A stretch of DNA of 9,636 nucleotides from Opitutia bacterium (GCA_018663485.1 JABJQI010000067.1:1-9636), one strand, 5' to 3'. Positions 1 to 7,295 are shown, numbered from the stretch's first letter. Program-made: numbers and translations. The notes: generated from the sequence alone by a model not told the origin.

Positions 1-284
1 AGACGTCCGAGGCGCTGAATATTATCCGGCCACAAACGCACGATGACATCCAGCCCAAGGTGGCGATCCTCACGGCAGGCCAGCGCGGCACCGAGCAGGG
101 CGAGCCAAACCAGCAGCAAACGCGCGAGCTCCTCCGACCAGGACGCCTGATTGCCAAGCAGGTAGCGACTCGCGACGCCCCACAGCACATCGACTACTAG
201 GATCGCAAACACGACGACCAGACCGGCACGCAGCACATTAGCCAGAGCTTGGTTCATCTTTCGAAATACGTTTAGCGTAGTCAT
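1..284 (-). CDS. dctQ: TRAP transporter small permease (DctQ-like), 3' end beyond the window
   Basis: The first 94 residues of a membrane protein are present; the rest lies beyond the left edge. DctQ subunits are the four-helix small membrane component of TRAP transporters, which pair with a binding protein (DctP) and a large permease (DctM) to import organic or sugar acids using an ion gradient. Two hydrophobic segments are visible, at about residues 19-37 and 53-70. Between them lies the family's hallmark region WSEELARLLLVWLALLGA (residues 49-66), followed by a charged stretch REDRHLGLDV. The chosen ATG overlaps the dctP stop by one base (TAATG), which indicates translational coupling. A second in-frame ATG at 257 (residue 10) is possible. 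A dctM gene is expected just outside the window. The family assignment is firm. Confidence 0.93.
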   Translation of the reverse strand, partial: MTTLNVFRKMNQALANVLRAGLVVVFAILVVDVLWGVASRYLLGNQASWSEELARLLLVWLALLGAALACREDRHLGLDVIVRLWPDNIQRLGR

Positions 285-1306
285 TATTCGGATACAGCTT
301 GGATACGTTCCACAAGCAACTTGATGTCCCCGACCGCATACTTGCCACGCACCGCTTCGGTCGCAGTCATGAACAACGCTGTATCCGCTTCGTGAACAGT
401 GACGCCCTCCTCCTGCATGACTTGCAGCGCCTCACGCACCCCCTGAGCCCATGCCTCGCGTTGAAACGCGGACGACTCAGCCGCTGCTTGGCGCAGCCAG
501 TCATGCTGCTCCTCGTTCAAAGAATCCCATGTCTGTTCTGAAATGATCAACACATCCGGCACCCGTGAGTGATGATCGAAGCTGAACTCCTTACAGACTT
601 CAAAGTGACGGGAGGTCACGAAGCTGGGCGGATTGTTTTCCGCACCGTCCACGACTCCCTGTTGTAGCGCGGTGTATAATTCGCCCCATGAAATCGGTGT
701 GGGCGACGCCCCCAGCGCCTGCACCATATCCAGTGCCACCGGATCGTTCTGGACGCGAATTTTAAGATTCGTCAAATCATCCGGCTTAAGGATCGGCTTC
801 TGCGCGTAGAAGTTACGACTCCCGGCATCATAATAAGTGAGCCCCCGGAAACCACTGGGCTGCCCGGCGCCATTGATCGACAAGACATCCAAGAGCTCTT
901 GCCCAATCTCACCATCGAGACATGACCAGTAATGCCCGCTGTCACGGAAAAGATACGGCAGGCTGAAGACCTTGGCCACAGGCACAAAACTCCCCAGTTC
1001 CGCTCCGCCGACCTTAGCGACATCCAGTGTGCCCGACTGCATCTGCTCCAAGGTCTGGGTCTCACTGCCGAGCTGTCCGTTCGGAAAGATGTCGAATTGC
1101 ATGCGACCGCCGGAATGAAACTTCACCCGCTCGGCGAAGTGCTCGATCCCCATGTGCACCGGATGACTGGTCGGCAGCGTGTGCGCGATCTTCATGAGCC
1201 GCACGTCGTTACCGGCGCTCGCACCTTTCGGCTTGAACAAGGCAAACAGCACGGATGCAGCGACCAGGCCGACAAGAAAACCAAGTGTAAGGGGTGCTTT
1301 ATTCAT
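284..1306 (-). CDS. dctP: TRAP transporter solute-binding protein (DctP family), possibly for a uronic acid
   Basis: A 340-residue periplasmic binding protein that captures the ligand and delivers it to the DctQM permease encoded directly downstream. Residues 1-31 form a signal peptide or uncleaved anchor: a short basic start, a hydrophobic stretch at about 7-24, then FKPKGASA. Family landmarks seen are IAHTLPTSHPVHMG (40-53), PNGQLGSETQ (75-84), SRNFYAQKPI (163-172), LKIRVQNDPVALDM (181-194) and PTPISWGELYTALQQGVVDG (202-221), then AENNPPSF. Arg184 is at the position of the carboxylate-binding arginine known in this family. From memory, the RVQN...ENNPPSF combination is common in hexuronate-binding members, so a uronate ligand is an inference. 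Length is normal. No Shine-Dalgarno sequence precedes the ATG. A strong palindrome starts 31 bp upstream, so this transporter pair probably has its own regulated promoter. Confidence 0.95.
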   Translation of the reverse strand: MNKAPLTLGFLVGLVAASVLFALFKPKGASAGNDVRLMKIAHTLPTSHPVHMGIEHFAERVKFHSGGRMQFDIFPNGQLGSETQTLEQMQSGTLDVAKVGGAELGSFVPVAKVFSLPYLFRDSGHYWSCLDGEIGQELLDVLSINGAGQPSGFRGLTYYDAGSRNFYAQKPILKPDDLTNLKIRVQNDPVALDMVQALGASPTPISWGELYTALQQGVVDGAENNPPSFVTSRHFEVCKEFSFDHHSRVPDVLIISEQTWDSLNEEQHDWLRQAAAESSAFQREAWAQGVREALQVMQEEGVTVHEADTALFMTATEAVRGKYAVGDIKLLVERIQAVSE

Positions 1307-1313
1307 GGGAAAT

Positions 1314-1344
1314 CATATAGGAGGCAAGCAGTGCATACTGTCAA
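1314..1344 (-). promoter_or_regulatory. possible sigma-70-like promoter of dctP
   Basis: On the minus strand a perfect TTGACA (1339-1344) lies inside one arm of the palindrome. TATATG (1314-1319) follows after 19 bp, or CTATAT (1315-1320) after 18 bp. The spacing is slightly long, and the predicted start of transcription would fall almost at the ATG at 1306, implying a very short or absent leader. If correct, a repressor on the palindrome would cover the -35 element. This is a weak motif match only. Confidence 0.3.
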
Positions 1345-1366
1345 TGTAAAGTTTTACATTGACAGT
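1337..1366. promoter_or_regulatory. 30-bp palindrome upstream of dctP, likely transcription-factor operator
   Basis: Two perfect 14-bp arms (1337-1350, ACTGTCAATGTAAA, and 1353-1366) are separated by 2 bp. The central 16 bases, ATGTAAAGTTTTACAT (1344-1359), differ from the ideal palindrome ATGTAAACGTTTACAT at two central positions. That layout is typical of LacI-family operators. A hairpin is unlikely: a loop of 2 nt is sterically poor and no T-run follows on either strand. The related sequence at 5366-5381 supports an operator. Which regulator binds is unknown. Confidence 0.7.
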
Positions 1367-1424
1367 GTCATTTTGCTGAGTTGCTAGGATAATCACATCC
1401 TGAATCATGCGAGCGACCACGACG

Positions 1425-4397
1425 CTACGGCGTGACCTCAATCTTATAGAATCGAGTGCCGACGTTTTCGACGGCATCGGGATCCTGAATCACGACATCC
1501 CGATAGCGGTCAGATTCGGAACCACTTAGACTGTGGATCCAATTGCCATAGCGTGCTTCATCGGTGTTCGAGGGCGGCGCACCGTCGTAGGTCACATCGC
1601 TGGCAGCGACCTCGACCCATGTCACCAAATCATCGGACATATAAAAGCGAACACTCACCTGATCAACGGTGTCGTCATGACGATAAGAATAGCGAAAATG
1701 CGGATTGCCCGAATCTTCATTGAATTCGATTACATAGTTCAATGCTTCGGCCTTTTGCTTATCGTTATACTGCGCCGGGGTCAGACCGCCGGTGCGGCCG
1801 ACCGGCTTGAAGTCATCGTCGCTGATAATGGTCGCAGCAGGAATACCGGCCACGTTCTCAAGGCTATAATAAGGCTCCGGCTGAGTTGGCGGAACCAGGA
1901 AGAGATAGCGCACATGCAGCGGGTTGGGCACATCCAGACTCGATGCCTCGACCGTGTCGCCCACGATCTGCGCCGACGCGTCGTAATAGACTCCATCACT
2001 ACCGGCGACCTCGAAAAAGTCGAGCGTCCCTCCGCTTGGATCGGTCAGGCTGCGCAAGCCGCCGTTCACCTCGGTAAAGCTCAGCACCAGCTTGTTACCA
2101 ACAGGCGTCACAGCATCCAACAGCGGACCGTGCGAGATCAGACTAGTTTCGCCGTAAATTTCCTTGCGCGCATGTAGCGCAAGCCGCTGCCCCGCAAGCT
2201 GCTTGTTGTGCGGATGCAGATCGGGGCCGCCGTCAATGAAGTGCCCCATCTTACCATTGGGAATGATATCCATGGCCCGGCGCAAACGGTCGCGCAGCCA
2301 GGGAAACTCGTAGTCGCTCCGATCATGCCGGTGCGACATTTCCACGAAGTAGAACGGGAAGTCAGTCACCTGCAGGCCCGCGCGCTCCGCCCAGATCCGG
2401 CGCCAGGTCTCGACCATATGCGCGAGCAGCAGATCATATTCATAGCCCATTTCCGACTTGGCGTTGCGCTCGCCTTGATACCAGATGACTCCGCGGATGC
2501 CAAACGGCGGGATGTGGTCCATCTTGTCCAGCCACTGCTCGCCAGGATAACGGTAGGTTTTGTTCTCCCAATCGTTCCAACTTTTGTCGATCCCAAGCTC
2601 CTTGCGGATCACTTCGGCATCCTCCGCCGGCATCCAGGACTGGATCGGCGTGCCACCGTTGGCGGAAATGATGATCCCCACCGGGATTTGTATGTTATCA
2701 GGATCCGGATTGAGCGCCTTGTAGATCTCCATGCCAAAGTAGAAGGCGGTGCGCGAAACAACGTTGCGATTGTCGGTTTCAATCTGCTTCCAACCGTTGC
2801 CTCGGCTGGAGAAAAAGAAGCGCTCGAACTTGCCGTTGTTCAGCCAATCGAGATATTCGGCTTCCACTGCAGGCGGAGGATTCTCAAAACTATCCGCCAT
2901 ATTGGACTGCCCCGCGCACATCCAGGACTCGCCGACGTAAGCACTATAGGATTTAGCGTTCGCGCTCACAGTGCCCGAAATACGCAGCGGATCCGCATTT
3001 GGTGCTGCCGCCTCCGGTGCCAGATGGACCAACCAGTTGCCATCGACATCCACCGTCGTGGTTTCAATCTGCGAGCGGAACTCGACCCTGATGATCTCGC
3101 CGGGGAACCCCGTTCCCGTAATTGGCAGAATCTGATCCCGTTGCAGCACCATGTTGTTGCTATATATGTCGCTGAGTTGAATGCCTTGCTGCCCAATTCC
3201 ATCCGAGGTGATACCGATCTGAAGCGTGTTGGACTCCTGATTGCCTGGATCTGCAATGCCTTCGGGCAGGTTGACGTTGATAATCTCACCCGCGCTACCG
3301 GTGGGGCTAAGCGTCAGGGTGTAGCTGTTATTATAGCCAGTAAAGTCGGTGACATTCGCTCGGCTCACAATAAAGTCTCCGCCGCTGAGATCGGAAACGG
3401 GCAAATCGAAGTTCACCTCGACATCGACTGTGCCCTCGACATCCACACTGCTGTTGACCGCCGTCAGAAACGGGGTCGGCGAGACGGCAACAATTTCCAG
3501 CTCCAGAGGCCCGGCGGCAATGTTCTGTGGCGTGGTAGTCGATTGTAGTAGCGTCACGGCAAGCGTGTTGCCCGCAGCAGCCGTTGGGCTAACGCCCAGT
3601 TGATAGAATAGCCCGCTTCCCGAGAGACTATCGATGCTGCCATTCAACACCTCGAAGTCGTCGATCGACAAACCAGTCACTGCCTGATCGAAGCTGACAT
3701 CAACGAGCACGCTGCCACCTTCCGGGATCTGAGTCACACTGCCAGTGGACAATGTCGAAATCGCCCACGCCCCCCCCAATGTATAATCAAAGGAAATCGA
3801 GCCCAGCCCAGATACTTGCCCGTCATCCACCATATCAATCTCAAATGTCCATGTCGCAAGATTCGTCGAAGAGAGCTGTGGTATGCCAAGCGTATCGTAA
3901 GACAGCTGGCCTCCGCTCACACCACCACTCGTTGCATCTTTGGTCACACTGGAACCAAGCGCTGTGAACTGCATGTCTTCATCGGCACCATTCCAGCCAT
4001 CGATATCGATTTGCCCAACCTGAATCGTATCGAGAAGGGAAATCGGGTCAGTCACAGACAACGTCAACAGCAGCGTCCCATGGCTGCTCTTCCAGACATT
4101 CCCACTCGTTGCAGGAATTAACCCGCTGCTGTCGCCATCGGTGCCTTTCAGTTGCAGTTCGCTATCCTTGACTGTGGAAACCACATTCAGCGTAAAGGTC
4201 ATGCCGTCTTGCACGATCTCGAGATCGAGCCCGTCGGCACCGGTTACACTGCCATCGCGGATGCCAAAGTCATACCACGTATTCTCTCCGCCCGCCTGGA
4301 CTCCGAAAGTGACGGTTTCCGCGTGGGAAACGGACATTGAAAGTGACAGAATCGCACAGAGAATCAGGCAATAAAAAGGGAAATAGTGTTTGCTCAT
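1425..4397 (-). CDS. secreted multidomain sialate-O-acetylesterase-like (SGNH) protein
   Basis: A 990-residue exported esterase likely to remove acetyl groups from a polysaccharide. Residues 1-26 are a signal peptide ending SHA|E. Residues 27-215 are a module shared with the PEP-CTERM protein at 4540-5292. Two bacterial Ig-like repeats follow (about 218-305 and 310-397), recognised by FDQAVTGLSIDDFEV and FDLPVSDLSGGDFIV. The catalytic part begins with the small sandwich region LSDIYSNNMVLQR (408-420). Then come GQSNM (496-500, nucleophile Ser498), WYQGERNA (639-646) and DLHPHNK (726-732, Asp726 and His728), the Ser-Asp-His set of the sialate O-acetylesterase family. The C-terminal ~120 residues form another beta-rich region. 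Despite the family name, the substrate need not be sialic acid. The ATG at 4397 was chosen because it starts the signal peptide; upstream in-frame ATGs at 4481 and 4514 would put 28-39 extra residues before it. No PEP-CTERM anchor is present. Confidence 0.9.
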   Translation of the reverse strand: MSKHYFPFYCLILCAILSLSMSVSHAETVTFGVQAGGENTWYDFGIRDGSVTGADGLDLEIVQDGMTFTLNVVSTVKDSELQLKGTDGDSSGLIPATSGNVWKSSHGTLLLTLSVTDPISLLDTIQVGQIDIDGWNGADEDMQFTALGSSVTKDATSGGVSGGQLSYDTLGIPQLSSTNLATWTFEIDMVDDGQVSGLGSISFDYTLGGAWAISTLSTGSVTQIPEGGSVLVDVSFDQAVTGLSIDDFEVLNGSIDSLSGSGLFYQLGVSPTAAAGNTLAVTLLQSTTTPQNIAAGPLELEIVAVSPTPFLTAVNSSVDVEGTVDVEVNFDLPVSDLSGGDFIVSRANVTDFTGYNNSYTLTLSPTGSAGEIINVNLPEGIADPGNQESNTLQIGITSDGIGQQGIQLSDIYSNNMVLQRDQILPITGTGFPGEIIRVEFRSQIETTTVDVDGNWLVHLAPEAAAPNADPLRISGTVSANAKSYSAYVGESWMCAGQSNMADSFENPPPAVEAEYLDWLNNGKFERFFFSSRGNGWKQIETDNRNVVSRTAFYFGMEIYKALNPDPDNIQIPVGIIISANGGTPIQSWMPAEDAEVIRKELGIDKSWNDWENKTYRYPGEQWLDKMDHIPPFGIRGVIWYQGERNAKSEMGYEYDLLLAHMVETWRRIWAERAGLQVTDFPFYFVEMSHRHDRSDYEFPWLRDRLRRAMDIIPNGKMGHFIDGGPDLHPHNKQLAGQRLALHARKEIYGETSLISHGPLLDAVTPVGNKLVLSFTEVNGGLRSLTDPSGGTLDFFEVAGSDGVYYDASAQIVGDTVEASSLDVPNPLHVRYLFLVPPTQPEPYYSLENVAGIPAATIISDDDFKPVGRTGGLTPAQYNDKQKAEALNYVIEFNEDSGNPHFRYSYRHDDTVDQVSVRFYMSDDLVTWVEVAASDVTYDGAPPSNTDEARYGNWIHSLSGSESDRYRDVVIQDPDAVENVGTRFYKIEVTP
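3770..3777 (-). repeat. G8 homopolymer inside the acetylesterase gene
   Basis: Eight consecutive G on the coding strand span codons L207-G208-G209-A210 of the 990-aa protein, exactly where the shared N-terminal module ends and the Ig-like repeats begin. It is a possible slippage site. By my reading, loss of one G gives eleven altered codons and then TGA. Confidence 0.85.
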
Positions 4398-4539
4398 GTT
4401 CGAGTTGGGGAAGATCACAGCCTGTTTGATCCTGGTGATGTAAGAAAGTTTACGGGATAGATTAAATGAAAATCTTTGCATGAAATCGATCAGCGCGAGT
4501 GTAATAAGAATCAAAATTCACTGCGAACAAGTGGCGCGC

Positions 4540-5292
4540 TCAGGTGGACTCCGAGTCAACCACCGCCTGTTGCGAGGTATCAAACAGAGGCCGGCGAAAA
4601 GCCAGCGCCCCGAGCACCATCAAGCCCGCAAGCAGCGCGGTCTGTGAGGGTTCAGGAATATCCACATACGCCCCGTCCTTGGTCGTATAATCAAACGCGA
4701 TATAGGTCAGACCAGAGTTCTTCCCCGCAGCGCCACGACTCAGAGGCTTCAATTCAAGCGACCAATCCTCAATCGAAGCCAGATCAGGCAGAGCAATCGG
4801 CCCGAGCAGCCTGGAATCGAGCTTACCGGTCTCAGCTTGTCCACCTGTAACGGTCGTCGTATTGTTGAGGTGGTCTGTTAAGCGCAAGACATCCGTTTCT
4901 ACTGTAAATCCGCCCATCCGAACCGTATCCAAACTGAGCGATTCGAGTTTGGATAAAGGATCCTCAACACGTAGGCGAAGAATCAGCGAACCATCGGTGT
5001 CCTCCCAGATATTGCCGGTCGTTGCCGGAATCAAATCACCCATGCCACTGAGTTGAGTGCAACCAAAATTCTCGGCAGTCGATACAATGTTCAGGATAAA
5101 TGAAATATCATCCTGAACGATCGTGACATCCCTGCCGTTCACACCGGTTCGCAGATTATCTTTCCACCCCAGGCTGTTCCAACCTTGCGACTTCTTGACG
5201 CCGAAGGTCACGGTCGATGCAGCCTGCAGTTGAACTGACAAAAATGGCACTATCGCCAGAAAACAAATTTTACGTATCCGTATATGCGGCAT
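4540..5292 (-). CDS. PEP-CTERM protein with the N-terminal module shared with the acetylesterase
   Basis: A 250-residue exported protein of unknown function. Residues 1-25 are a signal peptide (basic start PHIRIRK, hydrophobic core, cleavage near LQAA|S). Residues 27-209 align with the N-terminal module of the neighbouring esterase: TVTFGV, IVQD, LN-VST, LIPAT-GN-W, DP-S-L, and near the end SGL--I-FDYT--GA. Directly after comes a PEP-CTERM sorting signal: PEPS (213-216), a hydrophobic helix TALLAGLMVLGALAF, then RR (233-234). In this family the signal is cut by an exosortase and the protein is retained or released at the surface. A 16-residue tail after the arginines is longer than usual. The gene sits 142 bp upstream of the esterase and has its own palindrome and tandem repeats upstream. 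A glycan-binding or scaffold role is speculation. Confidence 0.85.
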   Translation of the reverse strand: MPHIRIRKICFLAIVPFLSVQLQAASTVTFGVKKSQGWNSLGWKDNLRTGVNGRDVTIVQDDISFILNIVSTAENFGCTQLSGMGDLIPATTGNIWEDTDGSLILRLRVEDPLSKLESLSLDTVRMGGFTVETDVLRLTDHLNNTTTVTGGQAETGKLDSRLLGPIALPDLASIEDWSLELKPLSRGAAGKNSGLTYIAFDYTTKDGAYVDIPEPSQTALLAGLMVLGALAFRRPLFDTSQQAVVDSEST

Positions 5293-5300
5293 TTTATTCA

Positions 5301-5365
5301 GCTCGTGGGTATGGAGTGAGGCTCGTGGGTATGGAGTGAGGCTCGTGGGTATGGAGTGAGGCTCG
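5301..5365. repeat. three perfect 20-bp tandem repeats in the PEP-CTERM gene leader
   Basis: The unit gctcgtgggtatggagtgag occurs at 5301-5320, 5321-5340 and 5341-5360 with no mismatch, followed by a 5-bp partial copy (gctcg). The array lies between the palindrome at 5366-5381 and the ATG at 5292, so it lengthens the leader or the operator-to-start distance by 60 bp. The unit is not a multiple of 3, contains no minus-strand ATG, and shows no convincing internal hairpin. Confidence 0.97.
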
Positions 5366-5381
5366 ATGTATATGTTTACAT
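5366..5381. promoter_or_regulatory. LacI-type operator candidate upstream of the PEP-CTERM gene
   Basis: ATGTATATGTTTACAT is an imperfect palindrome with two mismatched pairs. It differs from ATGTAAACGTTTACAT at two positions and matches the centre of the dctP palindrome at 13 of 16 positions. It is 73 bp upstream of the start codon, with the tandem repeats in between. No clear -35/-10 pair is seen beside it. Confidence 0.5.
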
Positions 5382-5399
5382 AGGATCCACTGGCTCAGA

Positions 5400-5759
5400 T
5401 CAAGTAGAAAACATGCTAAACTTCACTTCGACTGTTGCTGGCGGACCTGACGTCTGCGCTCCGGCCGCCTCATAGAGAGCGTCGGGAGATGCCTGCCTGA
5501 TAGCGATCGTCAAAATCCCGCGTATTGCGGTCTCGCTCTCACTGATCGTCACCTGCTCACCAGGCTGATTGAGGCCACCGACGACAATCCGATTGAAATC
5601 TAGCGTCTCTACCTCTCCTTGAGTCACCGCAATCGAAAAGGTAAACGCATCCGCAGAATCACCCCATGAGTTGGCGTTATCCGTATTGAGTTCCCCTTGA
5701 TTGTCGACTCCGACTCGGTCTCTGGGCAGCGAGATGGTCAGTTCAAAGTGAATACGCAT
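5400..5759 (-). CDS. small open frame, probable truncated copy of the shared module
   Basis: A 119-residue open frame whose ATG lies 17 nt inside the end of the glycoside hydrolase gene, in another frame. It has no signal peptide, membrane segment or PEP-CTERM signal. Its sequence is beta-strand-like and follows the later part of the module in the two downstream proteins. FELTIS (5-10) matches F-LN-VS; NSWGDSADAFTFSIAV (30-45) matches N-W then alternating hydrophobics; VETLDFNRIVVGG (50-62) resembles LESLSLDTVRMGG of the PEP-CTERM protein. The first ~40 residues of the module, beginning TVTFGV, are missing. It may be a decayed remnant, a translationally coupled small protein, or the end of a once longer hydrolase. 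The weak GAG before the ATG does not settle this. The similarity is by eye and moderate. Confidence 0.5.
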   Translation of the reverse strand: MRIHFELTISLPRDRVGVDNQGELNTDNANSWGDSADAFTFSIAVTQGEVETLDFNRIVVGGLNQPGEQVTISESETAIRGILTIAIRQASPDALYEAAGAQTSGPPATVEVKFSMFST

Positions 5760-7290
5760 CCAACTCAAGCAGCACGAAACCGACCCCCGAGAAGTGAACG
5801 TCAACGCCACTGGAAAGATCCACAACCGCTTCGTCTCGCACAGGCAAAGGCTCACCGATTTCGGAACGCGGCCATTGATTCTCGAAATACACATACTGTC
5901 TCATACCTGCCTGCTGCGGGCCATTAGTCCAACGAACGCGCACTGTGCGGGGCTCCGGATTCACGCTAGCAAGCGCAACCACCCAGCGGTTGCCCATTCG
6001 TCCCGCAACCGCGGAGATGCCATCCTCAATCCCATTCTCTGTATCCAGAATCTGCATACCTTGTGGAAAGCTGCGACACATCAAAGTCCAGGTATAGAAC
6101 CATGGGCGTAACTCTTCCAAATCGGCCCGACCACTGTATGCTTCCCCCATGCTGTCAAAGAAGCCCCAACGCTTCAGATCCCACCCACTGTCATCCTGCG
6201 TGTGCATCGCATCGTCAAACTGCCACGCAATGGCTCCAAGCAAGCCGCCCCGCATCTTCTGGATAGCGTTAACGGCCATATCCACACCGTTTTCCCATTC
6301 GAATACCGCCGTAGTCGAATCTTTTCCCGTGTTCGGGACCGGTTGTCCCTTGTAGCGGATTTCCTCCAGAGGATTGAGGCGTTGCTCCTTCGGTTTGAAG
6401 TTCGTCTCACCGACAAAGAACCCGGGGGCCTCGCGATCATTCTTCCGGATCATGCTCGAATGTTTTCGGATTCGCTTCGACCAGTCGGTTCGTAGCGCTG
6501 GCTTCTGCCCCATGTAGTGGTGCTCGTCGTAAATATCCGCATACGGTGCGATGGACCTCACCTGTTCAGGCTTTAAAGTGGTGGCCGGCCAACCACTGCC
6601 CCAGGAACAGTTCAAGAGAATGCGGTCACGGATACCGCGGCGTTCCAGTGCTTCATGGAGCAAACGCATCCCGCGAGTGTATTTCTTGAAATCCCCACCC
6701 GAGTAGGACCAACTCAGATAGGGCTCGTTCTCAAAGTCGTAGTAGCGAATACAGTCGTAACCTTTCACCACGATGAGGTGATGCAACATATCGGCGATCA
6801 TATCCATCCAACGTTCATCATAGGCCGGAAGACTCTTCCAGCTTCCTGCACTTTTACCCGAGCTCTTGCCCAGGCGTGGCCCCCACTCTCCGAAAAGAAC
6901 GGTAATGCCCCTCGACTGACAATAATCGAGACAGCGATAGAGGAACTGCATCTCCTCGTTTTCATAGTCAACGATCGGTGCCCCCTTCGAATCGAAACCT
7001 TCGAAATAGCGCCAACTCCCAATGATCATAAACCGCATAAACTGTGGCTGCATGACATCCAGACGCGCCAAGACGCGCTCAAACTGTGCATCACTGATCG
7101 GGCCGTAAGTGAACCCCTTGGCTTCGTTAGCAGTATCACAATGCGGATAGGCCGCCCACTGCACCCCGTTGCCGATCCAGTGTTGGGTAATGACCTTGGA
7201 GCCATCAACCGTAATAACATGCTCGGTCGCGGAAAGCGATGCGATCCAAGTAACACATGCGGCTAGAAGACCATGCCAGCGTCGCAACAT
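5743..7290 (-). CDS. secreted glycoside hydrolase, clan GH-A-like, family unassigned
   Basis: A 515-residue exported enzyme expected to cleave glycosidic bonds. Residues 1-21 are a signal peptide (LRRWHGLLAACVTWIASLSA). A (beta/alpha)8-type catalytic region follows, to about residue 395. Evidence is IGNGVQW near the first strand (39-45), YYDFENEPYLSW (183-194) with Glu189 in the NEP position of the acid/base, YDEHHY (254-259), and FFVGETNF (291-298) with Glu295 as candidate nucleophile. WQFDD (356-360) falls at the last strand. The final ~100 residues look like the small beta domain common after such barrels and end naturally (GVGFVLLELDAYSL). GH39, GH30 and GH5 are the families I would compare first, but I cannot choose. 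The ATG at 7290 was chosen for the signal peptide; 22 extra upstream residues would overlap the sulfatase gene. It starts 5 nt after that gene, so they are cotranscribed. Confidence 0.85.
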   Translation of the reverse strand: MLRRWHGLLAACVTWIASLSATEHVITVDGSKVITQHWIGNGVQWAAYPHCDTANEAKGFTYGPISDAQFERVLARLDVMQPQFMRFMIIGSWRYFEGFDSKGAPIVDYENEEMQFLYRCLDYCQSRGITVLFGEWGPRLGKSSGKSAGSWKSLPAYDERWMDMIADMLHHLIVVKGYDCIRYYDFENEPYLSWSYSGGDFKKYTRGMRLLHEALERRGIRDRILLNCSWGSGWPATTLKPEQVRSIAPYADIYDEHHYMGQKPALRTDWSKRIRKHSSMIRKNDREAPGFFVGETNFKPKEQRLNPLEEIRYKGQPVPNTGKDSTTAVFEWENGVDMAVNAIQKMRGGLLGAIAWQFDDAMHTQDDSGWDLKRWGFFDSMGEAYSGRADLEELRPWFYTWTLMCRSFPQGMQILDTENGIEDGISAVAGRMGNRWVVALASVNPEPRTVRVRWTNGPQQAGMRQYVYFENQWPRSEIGEPLPVRDEAVVDLSSGVDVHFSGVGFVLLELDAYSL

Positions 7291-7295
7291 TTCTA

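Noticed and set aside
1386..1401. Hairpin AGGAT-6-ATCCT after the esterase gene as a terminator
   Set aside because: The stem is only 5 bp and AT-rich, and no T-run follows on either strand.
2208..3548. 446-codon open frame on the plus strand inside the acetylesterase gene
   Set aside because: It is wholly antisense to a gene with clear catalytic motifs, shows no domain or signal peptide, and has a composition expected from the reverse frame of a GC-rich gene.
4438..4455. ATGTAAGAAAGTTTACGG upstream of the esterase as a third operator
   Set aside because: The GTAA and TTAC half-sites are 6 bp apart instead of 4 and the flanks do not pair, so it does not fit the other two sites. Its position about 45 bp before the start is suggestive only.
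4398..4514. 39-residue N-terminal extension of the acetylesterase
   Set aside because: It would bury a clean signal peptide at residue 40, so the ATG at 4397 is preferred.
5760..5894. Upstream in-frame extension of the small open frame at 5400-5759
   Set aside because: These 45 codons overlap the well-supported hydrolase end in another frame and look like shadow sequence (cysteine- and serine-rich, no module similarity).
6655..7266. 203-codon plus-strand open frame opposite the glycoside hydrolase
   Set aside because: It is antisense shadow coding with no recognisable motif.
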